Shown: positions 6,644-15,141, numbered from the stretch's first letter. The stretch: DNA of 20,914 nt from Bacteroidota bacterium (GCA_015767395.1 JADWMI010000010.1:1-20914), one strand, 5' to 3'. Program-made: numbers and translations. The notes: generated from the letters alone by a model not told the origin.

Positions 6644-9058
6644 ATGGAATTAATTGTGAAATATTTGCCGCTGTTTGGGATATTGGCACTTGTGTTTGTA
6701 TATGTAAAAAACACCTGGGTTACCAAGCAAGACAAAGGAAATGAAAAAATGTCAAAAATTGCAAAACACATTGCTGATGGTGCGATGTCTTTTCTAAAGG
6801 CAGAATATAAAGTTTTGGCAATTTTTGTGCTAGCTGTAGCGGTCCTATTATATTTTAAAGGAGCAAGTGAAGTTGGGTCAAATGGTATGGTGGCTATATC
6901 ATTTATTGTAGGAGCTATTTGTTCGGCGCTGGCAGGTTTTATTGGAATGAGAGCAGCAACCAAAGCCAATGTGAGAACTACACAAGCAGCAAGAACATCT
7001 TTAGGTAAAGCCTTAGAAGTAGCTTTTGCTGGTGGATCTGTAATGGGTATGGGTGTTGTTGGATTGGGTGTTTTAGGATTAAGTAGTCTGTTTATGATTT
7101 ATCAAATAATGTGGCCGGGCACTGAAAATATTTCGATGGTGTTAAATGTACTGTCAGGGTTTTCATTAGGAGCCTCGTCAATTGCATTATTTGCGCGTGT
7201 TGGTGGTGGAATTTACACGAAGGCGGCAGATGTGGGTGCAGATTTAGTTGGGAAAGTTGAAGCAGGTATTCCTGAAGATCACCCATTAAACCCTGCAACA
7301 ATTGCTGATAATGTAGGTGATAATGTAGGTGATGTTGCCGGAATGGGAGCAGATTTATTTGAATCATATGTTGGATCTATTATTGGAACAATGGTTTTAG
7401 GTGCATTTATTCTTACACCTAATTATGACGGTCTTGGGGCTGTTTATTTACCTTTGGTTTTAGCTGCGGTTGGTATTGTAATATCAATTATTGGCACCTT
7501 TTTTGTGAAGGTGAAAAATGAAGAAAGTCCACATAAAGCTTTAAATTTAGGAGAATTTGGTTCAGGTTTCTTAATGATTATTGCTTCTTATTTTATTATT
7601 ACATCTTCAGGTTTGTTGCCTGAACAATGGGTTGCTGATGGCGTTGAGTACAATACATTTGGTGTGTTTTGGGCAACACTTGCAGGTTTGGTAGCTGGTT
7701 TTTGTGTAGGAAAGGTAACCGAGTTTTATACAGGTACAGGAACTATTCCAGTATTGTCAATTGTAAAACAATCAGAAACAGGTTCAGCTACAAATATTAT
7801 TGCTGGTTTAGGTGTTGGGATGATGTCAACAGCTATGCCAATTTTGTTAATTGCTGCTGCAATTATGGTGTCACATCATTTTGCTGGTTTGTATGGTATT
7901 GCAATTGCTGCAGTAGGAATGTTAGCAAATACAGGTATCCAATTAGCAGTTGATGCTTATGGACCCATTTCAGACAATGCTGGTGGTATTGCTGAAATGG
8001 CTGAATTACCAAAAGAAGTTAGAGAACGTACTGATAAATTGGATGCAGTTGGAAATACAACCGCTGCGATTGGAAAAGGGTTTGCAATTGCTTCAGCAGC
8101 TTTAACAGCTTTGGCTTTGTTTTCCGCTTTTATGAAAACAGCGAATGTAACGGCAATTGATGTTTCAAGACCTGAAATTATGGCTGGTTTATTGGTAGGA
8201 GGTATGTTGCCTTTTGTTTTTTCAGCTTTGTCTATGAAAGCGGTTGGTAGAGCAGCAATGGCAATGATTGAAGAAGTTCGTCGTCAGTTTAGAGACATTC
8301 CTCAATTGCACGCAGCATTGGAAGTGATGCGGAAACATGATTCGGATAAATCAAATTTTTCTGAAGAAGAACATGCTATTTTTGATGAGGCTGATGGATA
8401 TGTTGAATATGAAAAATGTGTTGAGATCTCTACCGAGGCCTCAATTAAAGAAATGGTTTTACCAGGTTTATTGGCTTTGGCTGTCCCGGTTGGCGTTGGC
8501 TTTTTAGGAGGTGCTGAAATGTTAGGAGGCTTATTAGCCGGTGTTACAACTTGTGGTGTGTTAATGGCTATTTTTCAATCCAATGCTGGTGGTGCTTGGG
8601 ACAATGCTAAAAAAATGATTGAAGAACAAGGAGGAAAAGGTACAGAAGCGCATAAGGCTGCAGTTGTGGGAGATACTGTTGGAGACCCTTTTAAAGATAC
8701 TTCTGGTCCTTCATTAAATATATTGTTAAAATTAATGTCGGTAGTTGCTTTGGTAATTGCACCGAGTATTGCATTAAATGTAGATGCGGTTTCAGAATAT
8801 GTAAATGAATCAGCTCCAACGGAGATGATGGCTCAAGAAATTTCAAAAAAAGTGAAAGTTGAAATGACTAAAAATGAAGATGGAACTGTTGAAACTGTTG
8901 TAATCACAACGACTACAAAAGATGATGAAGTAATTGTTGAGGAGCAAATTTTTACAGGAACTGAGGCAGAAGTTAAAGCTAAAATAAATGCTTTAGAAGC
9001 TGTTGAAGTAAAAACCAACGTTATTAAAGTTGAAAAAGTTGTAGAAGAGAATTCTTAA
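6644..9058 (+). CDS. hppA: Membrane-bound, K+-dependent-type proton/sodium-pumping pyrophosphatase
   Basis: This integral inner-membrane enzyme couples PPi hydrolysis to H+ (or Na+) export. The 804 residues include the many hydrophobic helices of the family. The catalytic segment near 196-245 is intact: [13 protein letters not shown], then the DNVGDNVGD Asp-rich loop and [10 protein letters not shown]. The second catalytic segment near the C-terminus has [15 protein letters not shown]. At the cation-selectivity site the sequence is [10 protein letters not shown] (from about 470). Ala474 stands where K+-independent enzymes have Lys, so K+ dependence is predicted. Which ion is pumped cannot be settled by eye. 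After the last helix there is an unusual charged tail of about 88 residues (717-804) rich in Glu, Lys, Thr and Val. The codons and the open frame through it are continuous, so it is not a frameshift artefact. Confidence 0.95.
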   Translation: MELIVKYLPLFGILALVFVYVKNTWVTKQDKGNEKMSKIAKHIADGAMSFLKAEYKVLAIFVLAVAVLLYFKGASEVGSNGMVAISFIVGAICSALAGFIGMRAATKANVRTTQAARTSLGKALEVAFAGGSVMGMGVVGLGVLGLSSLFMIYQIMWPGTENISMVLNVLSGFSLGASSIALFARVGGGIYTKAADVGADLVGKVEAGIPEDHPLNPATIADNVGDNVGDVAGMGADLFESYVGSIIGTMVLGAFILTPNYDGLGAVYLPLVLAAVGIVISIIGTFFVKVKNEESPHKALNLGEFGSGFLMIIASYFIITSSGLLPEQWVADGVEYNTFGVFWATLAGLVAGFCVGKVTEFYTGTGTIPVLSIVKQSETGSATNIIAGLGVGMMSTAMPILLIAAAIMVSHHFAGLYGIAIAAVGMLANTGIQLAVDAYGPISDNAGGIAEMAELPKEVRERTDKLDAVGNTTAAIGKGFAIASAALTALALFSAFMKTANVTAIDVSRPEIMAGLLVGGMLPFVFSALSMKAVGRAAMAMIEEVRRQFRDIPQLHAALEVMRKHDSDKSNFSEEEHAIFDEADGYVEYEKCVEISTEASIKEMVLPGLLALAVPVGVGFLGGAEMLGGLLAGVTTCGVLMAIFQSNAGGAWDNAKKMIEEQGGKGTEAHKAAVVGDTVGDPFKDTSGPSLNILLKLMSVVALVIAPSIALNVDAVSEYVNESAPTEMMAQEISKKVKVEMTKNEDGTVETVVITTTTKDDEVIVEEQIFTGTEAEVKAKINALEAVEVKTNVIKVEKVVEENS

Positions 9059-9080
9059 TTTAAAGAATACTGGTTATAAA

Positions 9081-9106
9081 AAATCCCGCTAAAAGCGGGA
9101 TTTTTT
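9081..9106 (+). terminator. Terminator after hppA
   Basis: AAATCCCGCT (9081-9090) pairs perfectly with AGCGGGATTT (9094-9103) around an AAA loop and is followed by T residues. It lies 22 bases past the hppA stop. Confidence 0.95.
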
Positions 9107-9135
9107 ATGCGATTTTTTAGTGATTTGAACTCCTG

Positions 9136-9296
9136 TTATTCAATTGCTCCAAAAATTGACACAGCTTTATCTAACTCTTTATCTGAACCAAGACAAACAA
9201 TTAAACATTGTCCATCATACTTTCTAAAATAGAATCATTAAATTTATCATGCTTTATAAGTAGAAAAGTTGATGCATATAAAATAAAATAATTCAT
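9136..9296 (-). pseudogene. Possible 3' remnant of an unidentified gene with one frameshift
   Basis: On the minus strand two short frames abut. The first (9296 to 9201) reads MNYFILYASTFLLIKHDKF then NDSILESMMDNV and stops. The second (9234 to 9136) reads KYDGQCLIVCLGSDKELDKA then VSIFGAIE and stops. A single shift near 9220 would join them into about 50 residues of protein-like composition, with an alternating hydrophobic stretch and an amphipathic C-terminal helix. No family is recognised. It could equally be chance in A/T-rich DNA. The remaining bases of the 9107-9334 gap show no clear promoter. Confidence 0.3.
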
Positions 9297-9311
9297 AATA
9301 GATTAAGGAAA

Positions 9312-9338
9312 ATGAATTTATTTAATGAAGTAAGATGA
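9312..9338 (+). other. Eight-codon upstream ORF overlapping the DUF445 start
   Basis: ATG at 9312, preceded by AAGGAAA (purine-rich and SD-like, unusual here), encodes MNLFNEVR. Its TGA stop overlaps the DUF445 ATG in an ATGA arrangement (9335-9338). This geometry is that of translational coupling, but a frame this short can occur by chance. Confidence 0.3.
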
Positions 9339-10621
9339 CTAACAATAAAAACCATATCGGAAGAAATTCGTTAATTATCTCAATTACGGGATTAGTTGTT
9401 GTTCAGCTATTAATATATGTAGGTTATTTAGAGAATGAGTACTGGCATATTTTGTTATCGGGTTTTGAGGCTGCAACTATTGGAGGTTTTGCAGATTGGT
9501 TTGCGGTAAGTGCTTTGTTTTATGAAATTCCCATCCCTATAATAAAAAAACATACAAATATTATTGTTAGAAGTAGAGCCAAACTTTCAGAAGGAATTGT
9601 TGATTTGGTTACCAATAAATGGTTGTCCCCTGAGATAATTAAAGAAAAAATTGCTGATGTACCCATTACTGAAAATATAATTAAAATCTTAAAAGAGCCT
9701 CAAAATAATTCACTTATTACCCGTTTCTTAAGGGAAATAGCAAGCCGTTTAACTGCAAATATTGATAGTCCTGAAGTTGTTCAGATGCTACAGGCCATTT
9801 TAAAAGAACAACTAAAAGATGTTGATTTGTCTACTCCTTTAGGTAACTGGCTCAAAAAATCAATAGAAAATGGAGACCATAATGAGTTGTGGGATATGAT
9901 TTTAAATGCTGCCAAAAAAACGATTAATGATGTAGCTACTCGGAATACCCTATTAGCCTTAGTTGAAAAGCAAATAGAAGCCTATAAAGATGAAGATTTT
10001 TTAAAAGGGCTGTTTATAGGTGCGGCGGGAAAAGTAGGTGTTATAGATACTGATTTAATTGTAGATAAAATAATAAATTCAATAGATGATTTTGTAACTG
10101 AAGCTGAAGGCGTTTCAAATCATCCTTTTCGCGAAAAGTTTGATGCTAGTATATTGGAGTTTTCAGAGGGCTTAATTAAAGGAGAACAGGAATCCATAAA
10201 AGTAATAAATGATTTACAAGAGGGCTTAGTAAATAATGCTGACACCGAAAATGTAATCCAAAAAATATTGGTTAATTTTAAAGCTTCCATTGAAAATCAA
10301 CTAAAAAGGAGTAATTCTCCAATTATCATTTTCCTAAAAGAAAATATTCACAACTTATTAGATGAGCTTGATTCGGATAAGGCAGCTCAACATAAAATTG
10401 ATGGATGGGTGAAAAATACCATTAGTGAGTTAGTTGGTAAATATCATCATGAAATTGGTGAAATGGTTCGATTTAGCCTGTCAAAACTGAATGATGTTGA
10501 ACTCGTTGGACAAATTGAAGAAAAGGTTGGAAACGATTTACAGTTTATTAGACTAAATGGAGCGCTGGTTGGTGGTTTTGTAGGGATAGTAATTGCTGCA
10601 ATACGAATATTTTTATTGTAA
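9335..10621 (+). CDS. DUF445 family membrane protein (YjiN-like)
   Basis: The protein has 428 residues. It opens with a hydrophobic helix near 12-30 and then the DUF445 hallmark GFEAATIGGFADWFAVSALF near 43-62, followed by EIPIPIIKKHTNIIVRSRAK and LSEGIVDLVTNKWLSPE. The middle is a long, mostly helical cytoplasmic or periplasmic region of poorly conserved sequence (about 90-400). A final hydrophobic helix (LVGGFVGIVIAAIRIFLL) anchors the C-terminus. The family has no established biochemical function. The gene stands alone, convergent with trpB, and its 3' side carries a REP-like inverted repeat whose outer arms could end its transcript. Confidence 0.88.
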   Translation: MTNNKNHIGRNSLIISITGLVVVQLLIYVGYLENEYWHILLSGFEAATIGGFADWFAVSALFYEIPIPIIKKHTNIIVRSRAKLSEGIVDLVTNKWLSPEIIKEKIADVPITENIIKILKEPQNNSLITRFLREIASRLTANIDSPEVVQMLQAILKEQLKDVDLSTPLGNWLKKSIENGDHNELWDMILNAAKKTINDVATRNTLLALVEKQIEAYKDEDFLKGLFIGAAGKVGVIDTDLIVDKIINSIDDFVTEAEGVSNHPFREKFDASILEFSEGLIKGEQESIKVINDLQEGLVNNADTENVIQKILVNFKASIENQLKRSNSPIIIFLKENIHNLLDELDSDKAAQHKIDGWVKNTISELVGKYHHEIGEMVRFSLSKLNDVELVGQIEEKVGNDLQFIRLNGALVGGFVGIVIAAIRIFLL

Positions 10622-10652
10622 GAATTGATAAGGGAATAAAAATTAATCCAAT

Positions 10653-10792
10653 AAAAAGAGGTTGTTAAAAAAATGTAATTTCCGTCAACCTTAACTTGTT
10701 TCAGGTTCACATAGCAATTGTAAATCAGCATGATGAGATTCTGAAATAAATTCAGAATGACGATTTTCGATACTTTTTAACAGCCTCTTTTT
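10653..10792. repeat. REP/BIME-like inverted repeat element between convergent genes
   Basis: The outer arms AAAAAGAGGTTGTTAAAAA (10653-10671) and TTTTTAACAGCCTCTTTTT (10774-10792) pair over 19 bases with one G-T wobble. Inside are two diverged copies of one unit in opposite orientation: CGTCAACCTTAACTTGTTTC continuing AGGTTCACAT from 10683 on the plus strand, and CGTCATTCTGAATTTATTTC continuing AGAATCTCAT from 10762 on the minus strand. Each unit folds by itself: AACCT/AGGTT in the first, ATTCTGAA (10738-10745) with TTCAGAAT (10751-10758) in the second. Units of this GTCATTCTGAA...TTTCAGAATCTCAT type are, from memory, common between genes in Flavobacteriaceae. The A/T-flanked outer hairpin could also terminate both neighbouring transcripts. 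Confidence 0.7.
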
Positions 10793-10816
10793 AATAATAT
10801 ATTCGTAAAAATCTAT

Positions 10817-12022
10817 TTATTCGGGTATTCCATAAGTGTCAACTACATAATCTAAATCTTTATCACCTCTACCACTTAAATTGACCAAGATAGACTGCTT
10901 AGGATTCTCTTTTGCTAATTTAAACGCATATGCAACAGCGTGTGCGCTTTCAAGGGCAGGAATAACACCTTCCAATCTACTTAATTCATAAAAGGCATCA
11001 ATACATTCTTTATCGGTAATACTTTCGTAGGTGACTTTGTTTAAGTCTTTCAACATACTGTGCTCAGGGCCAACACCTGGATAATCCAATCCGCTTGCAA
11101 TAGAATGCACCGGAGCTGGTTCTCCATTCTCATCTTGTAAAGTATAGCATTTAAACCCATGAAGAATTCCGGGAGAACCTAAGGTCATAGTTGCAGCATG
11201 TTCGCCTAATGTATCAAGTGATTTACCGGCAGGTTCAACACCAAACAATTTACATTCTTCATCTTCTAAAAAGGCTGAAAAAATTCCAATGGCATTGCTA
11301 CCACCTCCAACACAAGCAACAATATTATCGGGTAGTTCCCCAGTCATTTCAAAAAACTGATCTTTAGCTTCAATACCAACAATGCGCTGGAAATCACGAA
11401 CCATCATTGGAAAAGGATGAGGTCCAACTACAGATCCAATGCAATAAATAGTATTTATAGGGTCTTCTAAATAAGCACCAAAAGCACTGTCAACAGCTTC
11501 TTTTAATGTTTTTAAACCGTGAGTTACTGGAACAACAGTAGCGCCCAAAACTTTCATTCTAAGTACATTTGGATATTCTTTGGCAATATCAACTTCACCC
11601 ATATGAATTTCACATTCCAGGCCGAAATATGCAGCTGCAGTAGCCAAGGCGACACCATGTTGTCCAGCACCTGTTTCTGCAATTAATTTCTTTTTTCCCA
11701 AGTGTTTGGCTAGCAAAGCTTCTCCCATACAATGGTTTAATTTATGCGCGCCAGTGTGGTTTAAATCTTCTCTTTTTAAGTAGATTTGCCCTCCATATTT
11801 TTTTGATAAACGGTGGCAGTGATAAACAGGTGTTGGTCTTCCTTGAAAATGTTTTCGAATATTTCTAAGTTCTGAAATAAATTTATGCGATTTACTTATT
11901 GAGAAATAAGCATCATTAATTTTTTTCATTTCCTCTTCTAATTGAGGAGGAATAAATGCACCTCCGTATTCATTAAAAAATCCTTCTTTGTTTGGATATT
12001 TTTTAAAATAATTTTCTGACAT
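10817..12022 (-). CDS. trpB: Tryptophan synthase beta subunit, stand-alone copy
   Basis: This is a PLP enzyme that joins indole to L-serine. It has 401 residues with the full active site: [13 protein letters not shown] with the PLP Lys94, AETGAGQHG with catalytic Glu116, the phosphate loop VGGGSNAIG near 236-244, [16 protein letters not shown], and the closing [10 protein letters not shown]. Unlike usual flavobacterial operon copies as remembered (HKVNN or HKINN after the PLP lysine), it reads [17 protein letters not shown]. It also has an extended [12 protein letters not shown] and [17 protein letters not shown] context, so it may be a distinct subtype. No trpA, trpF or trpC is next to it, although the trp operon begins at 20505 on the other strand. 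A stand-alone TrpB could salvage indole or work with a distant TrpA. Upstream there is no Trp-rich leader and no clear promoter. Confidence 0.93.
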   Translation of the reverse strand: MSENYFKKYPNKEGFFNEYGGAFIPPQLEEEMKKINDAYFSISKSHKFISELRNIRKHFQGRPTPVYHCHRLSKKYGGQIYLKREDLNHTGAHKLNHCMGEALLAKHLGKKKLIAETGAGQHGVALATAAAYFGLECEIHMGEVDIAKEYPNVLRMKVLGATVVPVTHGLKTLKEAVDSAFGAYLEDPINTIYCIGSVVGPHPFPMMVRDFQRIVGIEAKDQFFEMTGELPDNIVACVGGGSNAIGIFSAFLEDEECKLFGVEPAGKSLDTLGEHAATMTLGSPGILHGFKCYTLQDENGEPAPVHSIASGLDYPGVGPEHSMLKDLNKVTYESITDKECIDAFYELSRLEGVIPALESAHAVAYAFKLAKENPKQSILVNLSGRGDKDLDYVVDTYGIPE

Positions 12023-12154
12023 TTTCTATTTTTTATGTGGTTGATATTTATTTTTCACGGCTTCTATTTTCAATAACAAAAACAACTTGTAATTTACTGT
12101 TTTTATTGAATGAAACATATAAAAATAAAAAAAAGATGTTATTTAAAAGAAAGG

Positions 12155-12784
12155 CTAAAGATTGGTTTCTTTTTTAAATAATTGCCAAGCTGTATTCGCA
12201 ATGTCTTCAGTTCTTTTTTCAATATAATAAGAACCGGCCCAAGGATCAACGGTTTTTAAAATATTGGTTTCTTCCTCAAAAAATAAATGAGACATATCTT
12301 TTGAAGTTATGCTCTGACAACCTCCCATAATAGCCGTTAAAGTCTCAGTCGAATTATGTATGGATGCATGGATATTCAATGCAAATGATTCTTGTTTTTT
12401 TGGATTAAATAGTTTTATCATGCTGGCCCAAAGTATTCTGGCAGCTCGCATTTTTGCAATTTCATCAAAATGATTTTTGTTGATGGTTGTATGAAAAGAT
12501 AATTTTGAGATAATAGTATCAATTGGTGTATTTTCTTGAAGGTTATTTTGAATAAGATGGTATGATTTGCTCAGGAAATTAGAGATTTCTATTTCTGGAG
12601 TCGTATTTTCTTGTGATGGGATATCCTGTGCTGTTGCTTTTTTTAATGGCTCTTGCAAATACATAGTAGCATAGATGCCTCTTAAATATGGAGGGGCTCC
12701 TGCGATATAATCTTCGTGTTCAAAATAAAATTTCTTTTCTTTTTGGACTTCAACCTTGAGTTTTGAAAAATCTTTACGCTTCAT
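12155..12784 (-). CDS. Truncated methylmalonyl-CoA mutase large-subunit relative (mini-MutB)
   Basis: The 209 residues are an internally reduced version of the roughly 700-residue catalytic subunit. Retained segments are the start MKRKDFSKLKVE; GAPPYLRGIYATMYLQEP (29-46), which corresponds to the PPYxRGPxATMY region; LSF...NKNHFDEIAKMRAARILWA (95-120), a late TIM-barrel piece; FALNIH (134-139); LTAIMGGCQSI (149-159); and TVDPWAGSYYIE (178-189). Missing are most of the substrate-binding barrel, including the [20 protein letters not shown] and GYHMxEAGA regions, the CQTSGWSLT segment, everything after the barrel, and the whole B12-binding domain with DxHxxG. Catalysis is therefore not expected. 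The frame is open and starts 11 bases inside the end of the small-subunit gene (overlap 12774-12784), as expected for coupled translation. It may be a decaying gene or a repurposed structural partner. Confidence 0.75.
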   Translation of the reverse strand: MKRKDFSKLKVEVQKEKKFYFEHEDYIAGAPPYLRGIYATMYLQEPLKKATAQDIPSQENTTPEIEISNFLSKSYHLIQNNLQENTPIDTIISKLSFHTTINKNHFDEIAKMRAARILWASMIKLFNPKKQESFALNIHASIHNSTETLTAIMGGCQSITSKDMSHLFFEEETNILKTVDPWAGSYYIEKRTEDIANTAWQLFKKETNL

Positions 12785-14129
12785 TTTTCATTTTTTTTTG
12801 CTCCAGTTTTTCAGCCAACCGTTTTGGAATTATTGGAACTATTAAGGTTTTATGTGACTTTCGTTTGGTGAAAGCGTTTAAGTTTAAATCCTTTTTAGTA
12901 CTGTCAATTTCATTTTGATATTTGTTGACTCCAACTAATATTAACGATTCTGAGTCAAATTTCGCTTGTTCTTTTTTTGCGTTTTCAGTAATTTTACGCT
13001 GGATAGTACCTTCTTTTAATTGATTTAAAAACCCGCCACTTTTTTCAATTTCTTTAAATATACTTAAAGCCTTTTCGGCCATTTGTTTTGTAAGAGATTC
13101 TATATAATAGCAATCTGTTGCTATATTTTGTGGATTTGTGTTGTGGCCTTCTTCATTGGATGCTAACAATTCGTTTAGATCTAAATCTTCTTCAAATTCA
13201 TTTTCTGAATAAAATAATTGGTCAAATGAGTCATTTGAAATGGTGTTTGAACCACCTAAAATGGCACTCATATTTGCTGTAGTTGTGCGTAATTTATTTA
13301 TTTTAAAACTGTAAATTGATTTGTTGCGTAAACTTGGCTCTGTGTAAATATTAATGTCAGCTGTAGTATCATATTCAGCTAAAATTAAATTGTATAAATA
13401 TCTAAATGCCCTAATTTTTGCAATTTCAAAGAAATAATTATTTCCAATGGCAAAATTAAATTGAATGTTGTTCGCAATGCCCGACCCGAACTTCGTTAAA
13501 TATTCGTTGGCATGTGTCAAGGAGTAGGCGATTTGTTGAACGGTGTTGGCTCCTGAATTTTGGTATAAATCGGCATTTACACTCAAAATAGTTGCAGATT
13601 GTTTTTTTTGAAGAAGGTTCTCAATGCTTTTAAAATCAGTATTTAACGAAGTATACCAATTGCCGGTTTTTGCAAGATTTCCGATAATGTCAATATTAAA
13701 AAAAACGGTTTCATTTTTAAGAAAATCCGACAACTTATTTGTGAATTCTTCAGATAAAAAACGCAATTGAAAATGAAATTCAATTTTTTTATTTAATAAG
13801 TTTTTAAACAAAGCCTCAATAATGAAAGGTGTCTTTGCTTCAAATTTTAAAGCGTTGGCACCATTGTTAATTGCATTAAGTGCTTTTAAGTTTGTTTCTG
13901 ATTCAGAAGAAATAAGTATTTTATGACAAGTTTTCAAGCCGTTTTTTGAAAAGGGAACATTTATCTTTTCAAAATCATCTGAATGGTAAAAGGGTTTTAT
14001 GATAATCCCTTCATTGGTTTTAGTGAGCAATTTTTCGTTATAGTCTGCTCCCTTTAAATCAAATTGAATTTTTTGCTTCCAGGCGGCTGCAGAACTTGGT
14101 TCGAAATGGTTGGAAATAAAAGTACTCAT
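12774..14129 (-). CDS. mutA: Methylmalonyl-CoA mutase small (non-catalytic) subunit
   Basis: The 451 residues match the small subunit of heterodimeric methylmalonyl-CoA mutase, which stabilises the B12-dependent large subunit that interconverts methylmalonyl-CoA and succinyl-CoA. Markers are SSAAAWKQKIQFDLKGADYN and EGIIIKPFYHSDD at the start, NANxxQNSGANTVQQIAYSL-like barrel strands near 200, FAIGNNYFFEIAKIRAFRYLYN near 229-250, SAILGGSNTISNDSFDQLF, and the barrel-end segment SGGFLNQLKEGTIQRKI ... LILVGVNKYQN. No B12 domain follows, which is normal for short flavobacterial small subunits as remembered. It lies in the order udk, FtsB-like, mutA, mutB seen in this family. Here the partner gene is the shortened mini-MutB, so a working mutase from this locus is doubtful unless a full mutB lies elsewhere. 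Confidence 0.88.
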   Translation of the reverse strand: MSTFISNHFEPSSAAAWKQKIQFDLKGADYNEKLLTKTNEGIIIKPFYHSDDFEKINVPFSKNGLKTCHKILISSESETNLKALNAINNGANALKFEAKTPFIIEALFKNLLNKKIEFHFQLRFLSEEFTNKLSDFLKNETVFFNIDIIGNLAKTGNWYTSLNTDFKSIENLLQKKQSATILSVNADLYQNSGANTVQQIAYSLTHANEYLTKFGSGIANNIQFNFAIGNNYFFEIAKIRAFRYLYNLILAEYDTTADINIYTEPSLRNKSIYSFKINKLRTTTANMSAILGGSNTISNDSFDQLFYSENEFEEDLDLNELLASNEEGHNTNPQNIATDCYYIESLTKQMAEKALSIFKEIEKSGGFLNQLKEGTIQRKITENAKKEQAKFDSESLILVGVNKYQNEIDSTKKDLNLNAFTKRKSHKTLIVPIIPKRLAEKLEQKKMKNEA

Positions 14130-14193
14130 ATTCTTTTTTATATTAAAAAGAGTGAAGCATAAATTATAGATTGAATAAAGTATTTACTAGTGG

Positions 14194-14514
14194 CTATTTT
14201 TTCGCTAGCGTGTCATATTCAATTAAATAAATCTCTTCATTTTCTTTCTTCATTTTGTATTCTTCTCTAGCAAATTTTTCTAATTCTTTTTTGTTTTCCA
14301 GTTTGTTAATAAGCGAACTATCTATATAAATTTCAGATTTATAATATTCTTTTTCGTTCTCTAATTTTTCAATTTCGTTGTCAAATTCCATATGGTTTAA
14401 GAAAGAATTCTCATCAAAAAAAAACATCCACACAACAAAAGCGGAAAATATAATTACATATTTATTGGTAATGATTTTAATAATGGGCTTATTTTTTAAC
14501 TGCTTTAAGGTCAT
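14194..14514 (-). CDS. Septum formation initiator family protein (FtsB/DivIC-like)
   Basis: This small bitopic membrane protein of the divisome has 106 residues. It has a short basic cytoplasmic N-terminus (MTLKQLKNKPIIKIITNK), one transmembrane helix (about 19-33, YVIIFSAFVVWMFFF), then a periplasmic coiled coil (about 42-75, DNEIEKLENEKEYYKSEIYI and following), and the typical ELEKFAREEYKMKKENEEIY motif near 77-97. That KFAREEY...KKxxE block is the DivIC/FtsB hallmark. By family knowledge it links FtsL/FtsQ-type proteins at the septum. It follows udk by 3 bases, so the two are surely co-transcribed. The mutase small subunit follows 64 bases later. Confidence 0.88.
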   Translation of the reverse strand: MTLKQLKNKPIIKIITNKYVIIFSAFVVWMFFFDENSFLNHMEFDNEIEKLENEKEYYKSEIYIDSSLINKLENKKELEKFAREEYKMKKENEEIYLIEYDTLAKK

Positions 14515-14517
14515 AAA

Positions 14518-15123
14518 TTAAAGTTTCTGGCTTATTACAGTTCTAACGATATCAATTGCAACCGTATTGTATCTATCATTAGGGATAATAATATCAGCAT
14601 AGGTTTTTGTAGGCTCAATAAATTGTAAATGCATCGGTTTTAATGTGTTTTGATAACGCGTTATTACTTCGGTTACATCACGACCCCGTTCTTCTATATC
14701 TCGTTTTAAACGTCTAATTAAGCGCTCATCAGTATCTGCATGAACAAATATTTTTATATCGAACAAATCTCTTAATTCGGGACTGTTAAATATAAGAATT
14801 CCTTCAACAATTACAACTTTTCTAGGATGTGTTATTAAAGAATCTACCGTGCGGTTGTGTGTTATGAATGAATATACCGGTTGCTCAATTATTTCTCCTT
14901 TTTTTAAATCTTTTAAATGAGAAACTAATAAGTCAAAATCAATGGCTTTTGGATGGTCAAAGTTAATTTTTGTACGTTCTTGATAGGATAGTTCCTTTGT
15001 TTCTTTATAATATGAATCTTGTGAGATTACACAAACTTCATCGGCTGGTAGTTCATTTATAATTTGATTTACTACAGTCGTTTTTCCACTTCCAGTTCCG
15101 CCAGCGATTCCAATTATTAACAT
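14518..15123 (-). CDS. udk: Uridine kinase
   Basis: This enzyme phosphorylates uridine and cytidine with ATP or GTP in pyrimidine salvage, in the cytoplasm. It has 201 residues with a P-loop at 5-16 (GIAGGTGSGKTT), QDSYYKETKELS near 35-46, the NFDHPKAIDFDLL segment that shapes the nucleoside site, and RRLKRDIEERGRD, the lid and catalytic arginine region. Length and motifs are those of a standard bacterial Udk. It heads the minus-strand group udk, FtsB-like, mutA, mini-mutB. A TAAATTTG box (complement of 15142-15149) lies 19 bases upstream of the start and is the probable promoter. Confidence 0.95.
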   Translation of the reverse strand: MLIIGIAGGTGSGKTTVVNQIINELPADEVCVISQDSYYKETKELSYQERTKINFDHPKAIDFDLLVSHLKDLKKGEIIEQPVYSFITHNRTVDSLITHPRKVVIVEGILIFNSPELRDLFDIKIFVHADTDERLIRRLKRDIEERGRDVTEVITRYQNTLKPMHLQFIEPTKTYADIIIPNDRYNTVAIDIVRTVISQKL

Positions 15124-15141
15124 AAATTATTATTTTGAAAA

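Noticed and set aside
6637..6969. Minus-strand open frame over the start of hppA
   Set aside because: It is antisense to a clear membrane-protein coding region and has no motif of its own.
7669..7953. Cys/Tyr-rich plus-strand frame inside hppA
   Set aside because: The odd composition (runs such as [14 protein letters not shown]) is what a shifted membrane-protein frame gives. There is no support as a gene.
12026..12118. A 30-codon minus-strand frame (MFHSIKTVNYKLFLLLKIEA...) just upstream of trpB
   Set aside because: It has no Trp codons, no family resemblance and no clear promoter. In A/T-rich DNA a frame this size is expected by chance.
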